From positions 166,158-230,157 of the forward strand of contig NZ_RZOY02000012.1 in the NCBI RefSeq assembly GCF_004022705.2: DNA of 64,000 nucleotides. The letters run 5' to 3'. Positions 1 to 11,100 of this stretch are shown here, one piece after another. Under the pieces are notes generated by a model. The model was not told the origin of the DNA. It made no database searches and was given only the letters and a program-made list of their open reading frames with translations. Both the position numbers and the translations under genes were made by a program. The number at the start of each line of letters is the position of its first letter. Positions within the stretch are counted from its first letter, which is position 1. The DNA comes from Mesorhizobium sp. M2D.F.Ca.ET.226.01.1.1. GTDB taxonomy: Bacteria > Pseudomonadota > Alphaproteobacteria > Rhizobiales > Rhizobiaceae.

Positions 1-1
1 C

Positions 2-766
2 GTCATCTCCGAACGCACCGCCAAATACGATCCGGGCAACGAATATTCGGTCAACTACATGTGGGGCACGGTCGGCCTCGGCTATAACGTCAAGAAGGTC
101 CAGGCCGCTCTCGGCACCGACAAGATCGACAGCTGGGACACGTTCTTCAATCCGGACAAGCTGGCCAAGCTGAAGGATTGCGGCGTCTATGTGCTGGATT
201 CTCCCGCCGACATCATTCCGGCGGCGCTGAAATATCTCGGCCTCGACCCCAACAGCACCTCGCCGGATGACATTGCCAAGGCCGAGGAAGCGTTGCTCAA
301 GGTCCGCCCCTACATCCGCAAGTTCCATTCGTCCGAATACATCAACGCTTTGGCCAACGGCGATATCTGCCTGGCCATCGGCTGGTCGGGCGACGTCTTC
401 CAGGCGCGCAACCGCGCGCAGGAAGCCAAGCAGGGCGTCGAGATCGGCTATTCGGTGCCGAAGGAAGGCGCCCAGATGTGGTTCGATCAGATGGCGATCC
501 CGGCGGACGCGCCGCATGTCGCCGACGCGCTTGAGTTCATCAACTACATGATGACGCCCGAAGTCATCGCCAAGTCGTCGAACTATGTGCTCTACGCCAA
601 CGGTAACAAGGCTTCGCAGCAGTTCGTCGACAAGGCGATCCTGGAAGATACTTCGGTCTATCCGGACGCGGAGACGACGAAGAAGCTCTATACCGTGGCG
701 CCATACGATCCCAAGACCCAGCGCGTCATCACGCGCACCTGGACCAAGATCGTCACCGGCCAGTAA
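2..766 (+). CDS. potF: Putrescine-binding periplasmic protein PotF, 3' part
   Basis: This is the C-terminal 254 codons of a polyamine-binding protein; the frame is open from base 2, so the signal peptide and N-lobe lie outside the window. Visible family features are the YDPGNEYSVNYMWGT segment, the GWSGD segment that lines the polyamine pocket, and the late FDQMAIPADAPH stretch. The product should bind putrescine or a related polyamine in the periplasm and deliver it to the PotGHI transporter encoded directly downstream. A hairpin with a T tract follows the stop codon and probably lowers read-through into potG. The family call is secure; the exact polyamine is inferred. Confidence 0.9.
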   Translation, partial: VISERTAKYDPGNEYSVNYMWGTVGLGYNVKKVQAALGTDKIDSWDTFFNPDKLAKLKDCGVYVLDSPADIIPAALKYLGLDPNSTSPDDIAKAEEALLKVRPYIRKFHSSEYINALANGDICLAIGWSGDVFQARNRAQEAKQGVEIGYSVPKEGAQMWFDQMAIPADAPHVADALEFINYMMTPEVIAKSSNYVLYANGNKASQQFVDKAILEDTSVYPDAETTKKLYTVAPYDPKTQRVITRTWTKIVTGQ

Positions 767-780
767 GCATTGCGACACGG

Positions 781-814
781 CCCCGGCAGCCATCTGCCGG
801 GGTCGCTTTCTTTT
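781..814 (+). terminator. Hairpin with T-rich tail between potF and potG
   Basis: CCCCGGCAG (781-789) pairs with CTGCCGGGG (794-802) around a four-base loop, followed by TCGCTTTCTTTT. Inside an operon this is probably a partial terminator or 3'-end stabiliser that keeps binding-protein mRNA in excess over transporter mRNA. Confidence 0.55.
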
Positions 815-848
815 GCGGAATTTTTAAAAGAATAACGGAGTGGGGACC

Positions 849-1988
849 ATGAAATCGCTTGGCAGCATCCGCAGGGATTTCGCGCCATGGAACGACCCGA
901 AGGCCAAGCCATACATCCAGTTCGACAAGGTCACCAAGAAGTTCGGTGACTTCACCGCCGTCAACAATTTGTCGCTGACCATCTTCGAGCGCGAATTCTT
1001 CGCGCTGCTCGGCGCTTCGGGCTGCGGAAAGTCGACGCTGCTGAGGATGCTCGCCGGCTTCGAGGAACCATCCGCCGGCCGCATCCTGCTCGACGGGCAG
1101 GACCTGCGCGGCATCCCGCCCTACAAGCGGCCGGTCAACATGATGTTCCAGTCCTATGCGCTGTTTCCGCATATGACGGTGGAAAAGAACATCGCCTTCG
1201 GCCTGAAGCAGGAAGGCATGCCGGGACCCGACATCGAAAGGCGCGTCGCCGAGATGCTGAAGCTGGTCAAGCTCGAGCAGTTCGCCAAGCGCAAGCCGCA
1301 TCAGCTTTCCGGCGGTCAGCGCCAGCGCGTCGCCCTTGCGCGTTCCGTCGCCAAGCGTCCCAAGGTTCTGCTGCTCGATGAGCCGCTCGGCGCGCTCGAC
1401 AAGAAGCTGCGCGAGGAAACCCAGTTCGAGCTGATGGACCTGCAGCAGGAACTCGGCCTCACCTTCGTCGTCGTCACCCACGACCAGGAGGAGGCCATGA
1501 CCATGGCCGACCGCATCGCCATCATGGACAAGGGCGAGGTGATGCAGGTGGCGACGCCTGCCGAGATCTACGAGGCCCCGACCTCGCGCTTCGTGGCGCA
1601 TTTCGTCGGCAACGTGAACATGTTCGAGGGCAAAGTCGCAGAGCGCACGGCAAGCACGACGCGCATCACCGGCGCGACCGGCGCTCAGATCGTCGTCGAC
1701 AATGGCGGCGAGGCCACCGCCGGTTCCGACATCGTCTTCGCGATCCGGCCGGAGAAGATCAAGGTTTCGTCGAAGAAACCCGCGGATGCCGTCAATGCAT
1801 TGGAAGGCGAGGTCTATGATGTCGCCTATCTCGGCGACATGACTGTCTATCATATCAAGCTGGACGACGGACAGGTCGTGCGGGCGAGCGCGATGAATGC
1901 CTCGCGCGTCACCGAGGATCCGCTGACCTGGAACGACCGCGCCTGGGTTTCCTTCCGGCCCGACGCCGGCGTCGTGCTGACGAGATAG
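849..1988 (+). CDS. potG: Putrescine ABC transporter ATP-binding protein PotG
   Basis: This is a 379-residue ABC ATPase that energises polyamine import. It shows Walker A GASGCGKS near residues 55-62, the signature LSGGQRQR near 153, Walker B VLLLDEPLGALD near 172, the switch histidine in VVTHDQEEA, and a C-terminal TOBE-like region (about 280-379). I chose ATG 849 because GGAG at 837-840 sits eight bases upstream; a GTG at 840 would add three residues but overlaps that ribosome-binding site. It lies between potF and potH on one strand, so the cluster is a classic potFGHI operon. Confidence 0.95.
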   Translation: MKSLGSIRRDFAPWNDPKAKPYIQFDKVTKKFGDFTAVNNLSLTIFEREFFALLGASGCGKSTLLRMLAGFEEPSAGRILLDGQDLRGIPPYKRPVNMMFQSYALFPHMTVEKNIAFGLKQEGMPGPDIERRVAEMLKLVKLEQFAKRKPHQLSGGQRQRVALARSVAKRPKVLLLDEPLGALDKKLREETQFELMDLQQELGLTFVVVTHDQEEAMTMADRIAIMDKGEVMQVATPAEIYEAPTSRFVAHFVGNVNMFEGKVAERTASTTRITGATGAQIVVDNGGEATAGSDIVFAIRPEKIKVSSKKPADAVNALEGEVYDVAYLGDMTVYHIKLDDGQVVRASAMNASRVTEDPLTWNDRAWVSFRPDAGVVLTR

Positions 1989-1997
1989 GAGGCGGAC

Positions 1998-2963
1998 ATG
2001 ACCCACATCGCCGCCACGGCCTCGTCGCCGACCCAGCCCGCCGAGGCCTTCCCGACGACATTGGCGAAGGGCTTCGTCAACCGCCTCGTCATCATCATCC
2101 CCTATCTCTGGCTGCTGTTCTTCTTCCTCGTCCCCTTCATCATCGTCTTCAAGATATCGCTGTCGCAGACGGCGATCTCGATGCCGCCCTATACGCCGGT
2201 GCTCGACTTCAAGGACGGGGTCTCGGGATTCTTCGCGGGCTTTCGCGCGCTCAACTTCGACAACTACACCTGGCTCACCCAGGACGCGCTCTACTTCAAC
2301 GCCTATGTGACCAGCCTGATCATCGCGGCGATCTCGACGGTACTCACGCTGATCGTCGGTTATCCGATAGCCTACGGCATGGCGCGCGCGCCGGCGACGG
2401 TCCGGCCGACCTTGCTGATGCTGGTGATCCTGCCGTTCTGGACCTCGTTCCTGATCCGTGTCTATGCCTGGATCGGCATCCTGAAACCCGAGGGGTTGCT
2501 CAATCAGGTCCTGCTCGCTACGGGCCTGATCAGCCAGCCGCTGGTCATCCTCAACACCTACACCGCGATCTTCATCGGCATCGTCTATTCCTACCTGCCC
2601 TTCATGGTGCTGCCGCTCTATTCCTCGCTGGAAAAGATGGACTATTCGCTGGTCGAGGCTGCGGAGGATCTCGGGTGCCCGCCGATCGGCGCCTTCTGGA
2701 AGATCACATTCCCGCTCTCGCTGCCTGGTGTCGTCGCCGGCTGCCTGCTGGTCTTCATTCCGGCGGTCGGCGAGTTCGTCATCCCCGATCTCCTCGGCGG
2801 CTCGCAGACGCTGATGATCGGCAAGACGCTCTGGAACGAGTTCTTCTCCAACCGCGACTGGCCGGTCTCGTCGGCGGTCGCCGTGATCCTGCTTCTGGTG
2901 CTGACCATCCCCATCATGTTCTTCCAGCAGGCGCAGGCAAAGGCGCAGGAGCAGGGCAGATGA
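1998..2963 (+). CDS. potH: Putrescine ABC transporter permease PotH
   Basis: This 321-residue inner-membrane permease of the PotB/PotH family forms half of the transmembrane channel. Hydrophobic segments begin around residue 31 (IIPYLWLLFFFLVPFIIVF), and the EAA loop that docks onto the ATPase is visible as LVEAAEDLGCPPIGAFWKIT. The start at 1998 follows GGAGGCGGAC, a strong ribosome-binding site nine bases after the potG stop. Its stop overlaps the potI start by four bases (ATGA), which points to translational coupling. Length and order match E. coli potH. Confidence 0.95.
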   Translation: MTHIAATASSPTQPAEAFPTTLAKGFVNRLVIIIPYLWLLFFFLVPFIIVFKISLSQTAISMPPYTPVLDFKDGVSGFFAGFRALNFDNYTWLTQDALYFNAYVTSLIIAAISTVLTLIVGYPIAYGMARAPATVRPTLLMLVILPFWTSFLIRVYAWIGILKPEGLLNQVLLATGLISQPLVILNTYTAIFIGIVYSYLPFMVLPLYSSLEKMDYSLVEAAEDLGCPPIGAFWKITFPLSLPGVVAGCLLVFIPAVGEFVIPDLLGGSQTLMIGKTLWNEFFSNRDWPVSSAVAVILLLVLTIPIMFFQQAQAKAQEQGR

Positions 2964-3778
2964 CCTCGACCTGGAGCCGTTTCAACATCACCTCGATCGT
3001 GCTGGGCTTTGCCTTTCTCTATCTGCCGATCGTGCTGCTCATCGTCTTTTCCTTCAACGAATCCAAGCTCGTCACCGTCTGGGGCGGCTTCTCGACCAAA
3101 TGGTACGTGTCGCTGTTCCACAATCAGGGCCTGATGGACGCCACCTGGGTCACGGCGCGCGTCGGCGTCATCTCGGCCACGGCGGCGACCGTGCTCGGCA
3201 CGCTCGCCGCCATCACGCTCACGCGCTACACGCGCTTCAAGGGGCGGGTGCTCTTCTCCGGCATGGTCTTTGCGCCGCTGGTCATGCCGGAAGTCATCAC
3301 GGGCCTGTCGCTGCTTTTGCTCTTCGTCGCGGTCGGGCTCGACCGCGGCTTCTTCACGGTGACGCTCGCGCACATCACCTTCACCATGTGCTTCGTCGCT
3401 GTCGTCGTGCAGTCGCGCCTCGTCTCCTTCGACCGCTCGCTCGAAGAGGCGGCGATGGATCTCGGCGCGCCGCCGGTGAAGACCTTCTTCCAGATCACCT
3501 TGCCGGTGATCCTGCCGGCGATCATCTCCGGCTGGATGCTGGCTTTCACGCTTTCGCTCGACGATCTGGTCATCGCTAGCTTCACCTCGGGCCCCGGCGC
3601 CACCACGCTGCCGATGAAGATCTACAGCCAGGTGCGCCTCGGCGTGACGCCGGAAATCAACGCCGCCTGCACCATATTGATCGCGGTGGTGGCGGTCGGC
3701 GTCATCATCGCCTCGATCGCCAACAAACGCCGCGAGATCCAGCGCCAGCTCGACGAGCAGGCCGCGCAGCGCGGTTGA
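2960..3778 (+). CDS. potI: Putrescine ABC transporter permease PotI
   Basis: This 272-residue membrane permease is the second channel subunit, of the PotC/PotI family. The EAA loop reads LEEAAMDLGAPPVKTFFQIT, and membrane spans start near residue 10 (IVLGFAFLYLPIVLLIVF). ATG 2960 overlaps the potH stop; a longer upstream frame exists but runs through potH, so it is not used. A charged tail (NKRREIQRQLDEQAAQR) ends the protein in the cytoplasm. It is the last gene of the pot operon and converges on the asmA-type gene. Confidence 0.95.
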   Translation: MTSTWSRFNITSIVLGFAFLYLPIVLLIVFSFNESKLVTVWGGFSTKWYVSLFHNQGLMDATWVTARVGVISATAATVLGTLAAITLTRYTRFKGRVLFSGMVFAPLVMPEVITGLSLLLLFVAVGLDRGFFTVTLAHITFTMCFVAVVVQSRLVSFDRSLEEAAMDLGAPPVKTFFQITLPVILPAIISGWMLAFTLSLDDLVIASFTSGPGATTLPMKIYSQVRLGVTPEINAACTILIAVVAVGVIIASIANKRREIQRQLDEQAAQRG

Positions 3779-3789
3779 GGGATGAACGG

Positions 3790-3810
3790 CGGGGGTGCGT
3801 TGCGCCCCCG
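3790..3810. terminator. GC hairpin between convergent potI and asmA
   Basis: CGGGGGTGC (3790-3798) pairs with GCGCCCCCG (3802-3810), allowing one G-T pair, in the 34-base space between the two convergent stop codons. The T tract is poor, so it is only a likely bidirectional transcription end. Confidence 0.35.
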
Positions 3811-3812
3811 AT

Positions 3813-5693
3813 TTACTGGCCCGAGACGCCGGGAGCGATCGGCGATATGAAGGGCGCGCTCCAGTTGCCGCCGACGAAGAACAGCGACTGGCTTGGCGGC
3901 GCGGGAGCCGGGCTGGCTGCCTGGCCGCTGGCCGGCTGGGGTTGCTGCGCCGGTTGTCCGGCCGGCACGACGCCGCCCGAAAGTGCCAGGCCGCGGCCGA
4001 CATAAGAGGCGATGCCGGACAGCCAGATCTTGTATTTCTGCGCGTTGATCTCGGCCTTGTCCAGGCGCGCCACGCCCTTGGAGATGCTTGCCTTGATCTC
4101 GGCGCCGTCGATCGGCAGCGAACCCTTGGCGACGTCGTTGAGCGCGAAGAAGCCGCCTTGCTGGGTGCGCTTGAGGAAGGCCGGCAGGTCGAGCCCGTTG
4201 AGTGTGCCCGGCCCGAACGTCGCCGAGAATGATCCGTCGGCATTCTCGAAGATCGAGCTCCAGGCCTTGCCCGGCCCCTTGAGGATGACCGACACCGTGC
4301 CGGTGCCGGCCGGCACCAGCTGCGTCATTCCCGCCGCCGTGGCAAAGGCTCCCGTATCCACATCCGATGCCAGGAGCCGCATCTCGACTTGCGTGCCTTC
4401 CGGCTTGCGGTCGAAACGCAGGCTGCTCTGGACGGTGCCGCCAAAGGCCGACGCGTCGGATATGTCGAACACGGCAAGGCCGTTCTTGACCTGCGCGGTT
4501 GCCGCGACGTCGGCGAGCTGCACCGGTCCCGCCATGGCGTGCGCCGCCGACAGCCTGAGGTCAAGGTTTATTCGATCGGCGAAACTGGTGTCGATGTCGC
4601 CGGGGCCCACCTCGCCGGTCGGCGCGACCGGCGTGAAGGCCGACAGGAAAGACCTGAGATCGAGCGTGTCGAAAGCGAGCGTGCCGGCAACCACCGGCCG
4701 CCCGTCCGCGACGGAGAAATCAAGCGCCCCCATGCCCGGATTGTTGTTGAGGGTGACCGTGGTGTTCTCGAACTTCACGCGCCCCGCCGAGGCGTTGACC
4801 TTGCTGGCGATCGAGACCGCGCCGATCGCAGCACCCGGCGCGAGCCCGGCTTGCGACCACTCCAGCACGCGCCGCAGCGACGGCGCGGCGAACTTCGCCT
4901 GGCCGTCCAGATAGGCATTGTCCGACATCGAGGCCGTTCCGTCGAAGGAGAACGTCGCTGGCGCCGCCTTGAAGGAGAGGGTGACGGGCGCGGCACCCCC
5001 GGCAAACAGCACCAGCGGCTTCGCCGAGGAGAAATCGAGCTGCACGCTTTCGCCGCGCCAGATCCCGGTCGCGGTCAGCGATGCTTCGCTGTTCATCGCT
5101 TGCCAGTTCACCTGGCCGCTCAGGCTGCTCAGGATTTCGGTGTCCTTGCCGTCGGCCGTGGTCACGACGCGGCCATCGCGGAACTCGACGGTGCCGAACG
5201 GATCGGACGGCAATCTGCCGAGATCGGGCTTCTGCGGGTTGGCCGTCACCACCCCGCGCGCGGTATCGATCGAGCGCGTGATGCGCCCGCCGGTCGGAAG
5301 CGGCGGCAGATAGAAGCCGCTCGCCATGCGCTGCACCCTGATCGTCGGCCGCACCAGCCTTGCCGTCGAGAAGGCGACGTCACCCTGCAAGGCGGCCATG
5401 GCCGAGAGATCGACTTCCAGGCGATCGGCCTCGACCACCGGCGGCGCGTCGGTCTCGGTCCATTGCGACAGGGTCACGTCGCTGAGGATCGCCCGGAACT
5501 TCGGCCACACCTCGATGCGCGGCGAGCCGTCGATGGTGACCCTGAAGCCGCTCCAGGCGCTCAATTCCCAAGCGATGCGGTCGCGGACGATGCGGGTCGA
5601 GGCAATCAGCGGCAGTGCCGCGACCGCGAGCGCGATGACGAGCACGGCAACGCCGATCGCCCACACCCCGCGCCGGATCAAAGATGATGGCAT
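3813..5693 (-). CDS. AsmA family protein
   Basis: This is a 626-residue protein with an N-terminal membrane anchor (WAIGVAVLVIALAVAALPLIAS, about residues 12-33) followed by the AsmA signature region (TRIVRDRIAWELSAWSGFRVTIDG). A repetitive beta-rich body continues to about 570. The C-terminus is an unusual Pro/Ala/Gln linker followed by SLFFVGGNWSAPFISP. AsmA-type proteins are inner-membrane anchored, act in the periplasm, and are linked to outer-membrane assembly and lipid transport between membranes. It is convergent with potI and stands alone. The family call is firm; the exact role is not known from sequence. Confidence 0.85.
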   Translation of the reverse strand: MPSSLIRRGVWAIGVAVLVIALAVAALPLIASTRIVRDRIAWELSAWSGFRVTIDGSPRIEVWPKFRAILSDVTLSQWTETDAPPVVEADRLEVDLSAMAALQGDVAFSTARLVRPTIRVQRMASGFYLPPLPTGGRITRSIDTARGVVTANPQKPDLGRLPSDPFGTVEFRDGRVVTTADGKDTEILSSLSGQVNWQAMNSEASLTATGIWRGESVQLDFSSAKPLVLFAGGAAPVTLSFKAAPATFSFDGTASMSDNAYLDGQAKFAAPSLRRVLEWSQAGLAPGAAIGAVSIASKVNASAGRVKFENTTVTLNNNPGMGALDFSVADGRPVVAGTLAFDTLDLRSFLSAFTPVAPTGEVGPGDIDTSFADRINLDLRLSAAHAMAGPVQLADVAATAQVKNGLAVFDISDASAFGGTVQSSLRFDRKPEGTQVEMRLLASDVDTGAFATAAGMTQLVPAGTGTVSVILKGPGKAWSSIFENADGSFSATFGPGTLNGLDLPAFLKRTQQGGFFALNDVAKGSLPIDGAEIKASISKGVARLDKAEINAQKYKIWLSGIASYVGRGLALSGGVVPAGQPAQQPQPASGQAASPAPAPPSQSLFFVGGNWSAPFISPIAPGVSGQ

Positions 5694-5831
5694 TTCGCCC
5701 CGTATGCTTCTGTTGCCGACAAATCGCCCGACGGGTGTACCCGAGCGCCGACGCTTTTCAAGTCTTTATGGCCTTGCGATGGCGTTTGCGCCGTGCTCGC
5801 CACGGGCCATCCGAACAAAATCTTGCTCTGC

Positions 5832-5843
5832 TGCGCTGCAACA
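5832..5843 (+). promoter_or_regulatory. Candidate PhaR-type motif upstream of acetoacetyl-CoA synthetase
   Basis: The 12-mer TGCGCTGCAACA begins 125 bases before the gene start. The same 12-mer occurs before the phasin (12360) and the PaaI thioesterase (51910). PhaR repressors of polyhydroxybutyrate genes bind TGC-rich sites of this kind; the assignment here is inference. Confidence 0.45.
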
Positions 5844-5956
5844 TGCATAAGCAGTTTGCACGATCCCGGTCCGCGGTTGCGTGCCGTTTTTGGGACGATG
5901 GCATATGCGATCTTGAGCTAAATGGCTCGAAAGCGACGCGCTTGGGAGGAGCGATC

Positions 5957-7915
<1,959 letters not shown>

Positions 7916-8029
7916 TACCGTCGTGGTTAACGAAATCTCTCCGCCGAATTTACCTAGATTTCACGGGTGGTACACATTCGTAAATTTTTTCGCCGCCCGG
8001 TAAGGACTTGTTAAGGGACGCCCCCGATA

Positions 8030-8141
8030 GTCGCGAGTAACTTGAGGGAGAAATCCCGTTCCTCGTCCCCTGAGGTTCAGCTCAAGCCCCCGTTGTGACA
8101 GCATCCCATTTCTCAAGGCGTCCTCCAGGACGCCTTTTTCT
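8030..8141 (+). ncRNA. Candidate structured small RNA
   Basis: CTTGAG (8041-8046) pairs with CTCAAG (8081-8086). Between them lie two small hairpins, GGGA/TCCC (8046-8057) and CCTC/GAGG (8061-8074), giving a three-way junction. It is followed by a strong terminator hairpin at 8115-8140 whose apex, TCCTCCAGGA, is identical to the apex of the terminator after the DUF1127 gene. It lies between convergent genes. I do not recognise a family. The 5' end is a guess. Confidence 0.4.
8115..8140 (+). terminator. Rho-independent terminator
   Basis: AAGGCGTCCT (8115-8124) pairs perfectly with AGGACGCCTT (8127-8136) and is followed by TTTC. It can end the candidate small RNA or acetoacetyl-CoA synthetase read-through on the plus strand, and histidine-kinase mRNA on the minus strand. 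Confidence 0.75.
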
Positions 8142-8157
8142 TTGGGTTCTGACAGGG

Positions 8158-11100
8158 CTACTCGGCGAGCACGCGGGTCGAGGGGAAGCCAACCTCGACA
8201 AGCGTTCCTTCGCCCGGCGTGGAGGTGATGGTGAACCGGGCGCGGTTCGCCTCCACCATGGCCTTGGTGAGCGGCAGGCCGAGGCCGGTGCCGTCGCCAC
8301 GGCCGCGCTTCAGCGCGTTGATCTGCTTGAACGGCTTCAGCGCCTGCTCGATCTCGGCCTGCGTCATGCCGATGCCGGTGTCGCGCACGCGCATGACGAC
8401 ATCGCCCGAGGCCTCGTAAGCGGTCGACACGATCACCTGGCCGCCGGCCTGGGTGTAGCGGATGGCGTTGGACAGGATGTTGAGGGCGATCTGGCGCACG
8501 CTTCTCAAATCCGCCACCACTTCCGGCAGCCGCGAGGCGAAGCTGGAGCGGATGATGACGCGCTCGCGATTGGCCTGCGGCTGCATCATCGCCACCGTCT
8601 CGGCCAGTGTGTCGTTGAGCGACACCGCTTCGTAATCCATCTCCTGCTGGCCGGCCTCGATCTTGGAGATGTCGAGCAGGTCGTTGACGAGATCGAGCAC
8701 GTGGTTGCCGGAACGGTTGATGTCGCGCAGATAGTCGCGGTAGCGGTCGTTGGCGACCGGACCGAATTTCTCGTCCACCATCAGCTCCGAAAAGCCGATG
8801 ATGGCGTTGAGCGGCGTGCGGATCTCGTGGCTGATGCGGGCCAGGAAATCCGTCTTCTGCGAGGAGGCGCGCTCGGCCACGGCGCGTGCCTGCGTCAGGT
8901 CTTCCTCAGCCCGTTTCCATTGCGTGATGTCGCGCACCACGGCGCAGAAGCCGCTGTCGTTCGGCAGCCTGCCGATGGTCATGAACAACGGGATGAAACG
9001 TCCCTGCGCCTCGCGGCCGATGACCTCGCGGCCATCGTTGAGCACGCTCGCCACGCCCGCCTCTGAAAGGCCGGCGAGATAGTCGCGCGCCGCGCGCTGG
9101 CTTTCGATGGCGAACAGCGAGGCAAAGGGCTTGCCCGCGACCTCGTCGCTGTCGAAGCCGAACAGGGCTTCCGCCGGCCGGCTGATCGAGCGGATGTTGC
9201 CGTCGCGGCCGATCAGCACCACGCCGTCGGTGGCGGTGTCGATGATGGTGCGCATCTCGGCGATGCGCGACTTCAACTCCGGCACGTCCGGCTGCAGCGC
9301 CGGTTCGTCATTGGCGGCGGTGAAATGCGCCGCATCGTCCTCGCCGGAGCGCCGCACCACCAGCATAAGCGCCTTGCCGCCGCGCCACGGCACCGAGCGC
9401 AGCAGCGCATCGATCGGAAATTCCTGACCCTGGCGGGTTTTGAGCTTCAGCGAGTGGTCGCTTTCATCCGCGGCTGCGTCCTCGGCGTAGGGGTCGGCAA
9501 AGAGCGCGCCCAGGCCTCCCGCATCCGTGAGGTCGTCCAGCGCGTCGTAGCCGGTGAGCTCGAGGAAAGCCTCATTGGCATAATGCAGCATGTCGCCCGA
9601 ATGGATGAGCAACGGCACCGGCAGCCGGGCGAGGATGGATGTATCGGGCGCCTTGGTTTCCTCGCCGGTCGAAAAAGCGGACGGCACAAAACCCGAGAGT
9701 TTCAGCGGCGGCACTTCCAGCCGCGGCCGCACCAGCACTACCGGTTCTTCCGGCTGTTTGTCTGAGGCCGTGGTGGCGGCATCCGCGTCGGAGCCGGCCC
9801 AATCCTCGCTGTCTTGCGCATCGCGAAAATCGTCGGCGGTCATGCTGTCGTCGTCCGCCGCATCGCGGGCAGGCGGCTCGGCAGCGACCGGCTGTGCCAT
9901 AGGCTGTTCGGCCGACTGTCGCGGTTCCGCGGCGCCATGTTCGACCGCGTGCTGGGCGCTCGCTGCCTGCTTGTCTTCGGAGACCGGTTCGGCGCCGGCT
10001 GCTTCGGTGGATTTCTCGCCGTCGGCATAGCTGAGCAGCGAGCCGGAAACGACGGGCGTCTCGGGCCGGCTGGTGTCGCTGGTCTCAGCAGCGTCATCGA
10101 TGCCGTCAAGTCGCGCCAAGTCTTTTTGGTCTTCGGCCTCGGTCTGGGCTTCGGCGGTCTCCGCATCGGCCTTCGAGTCGACGGTCTCCGAAGCTTCCGG
10201 CGCGGATGGCAGGGTCGCTTCGTTCACGGAGCTCTCGTGCTCGGCTGCTTCAGGCGCAGGCGACCGGCTTGCCGCGGCCGGCACTTCGCCGGTCGGCTCC
10301 TTCGCCGCTGCGTCATCCTTGCCGGCAACGGTCGCATCGGACTGCTTGTCGGCTTCGGCGAGGCCCGGCTCGGCGGGGGCGGAACTGTCCCTGCGCAGCC
10401 GCTCGCCGATCTCCCGGAAGGCGCTGCGCTCGAGGATCGACAGACCCTTGTGAGGCGTGTCGTTTCCCGGCTGCTTGTCGTTGGCCGGCTGGCGATGCTC
10501 GGCCAGCCTTATCACCTTGTCGGCGAAGCGCCGTTCCGGTTTCGGCACGATGGTCAACGCCGGCACTTCGCCCTGGAACGGATCTTCGGGCTTTGGCTGT
10601 TCCGGCTCCGCGGTTGGCTTCGCGACCGACGGCTCGCCCCCAGCGGGAGCGGGCCCAGTAGGCGCGGCGTTCGGCACCAGGGCCATGCCAAGCGCTTCGG
10701 GATCGACGACGGCGTCGGCCGCGCGCGCAACGCCGAAGCCGCGAAAACCCTCGAAAGCGCGGCTACGGCCATAGACGGGCAGCGCCGCCAGGTCGACAGG
10801 GATCTTCAGCCCGGTGCCGGCCACGGGCCACAGTACTGAGCGCCCGGACCAGGTGTCGCGGCGTTCGAGCAGGCCGGCGATCTCGCCCGAGGCGTCGAGG
10901 CCGAACGTGGTGGCGACATCCTTGAAGCGGCGGCCAATCACATCGGCGGCCGGCTGGCCGACGATCTCGGCGAATTCGGGCGACAGTGCGCTGAATTTAC
11001 CTTCGGCGTCGGTGCGCCAGACGAAGCGCAGCGGCGGCGCTGAGCGGTCAATGTCGCGGGGCGAGGCCGGCTGCGCCGGCGCGATGGTTTCGCGTGCGGC

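Noticed and set aside
753..2006. Long minus-strand frame opposite potG
   Set aside because: It is fully antisense to a secure ABC ATPase gene and is His/Asp/Arg-rich, as expected for a shadow frame in GC-rich DNA.
2642..4243. 533-codon minus-strand frame across potH, potI and the asmA end
   Set aside because: It overlaps three well-supported genes and has only low-complexity Arg/Ser/Asp composition.
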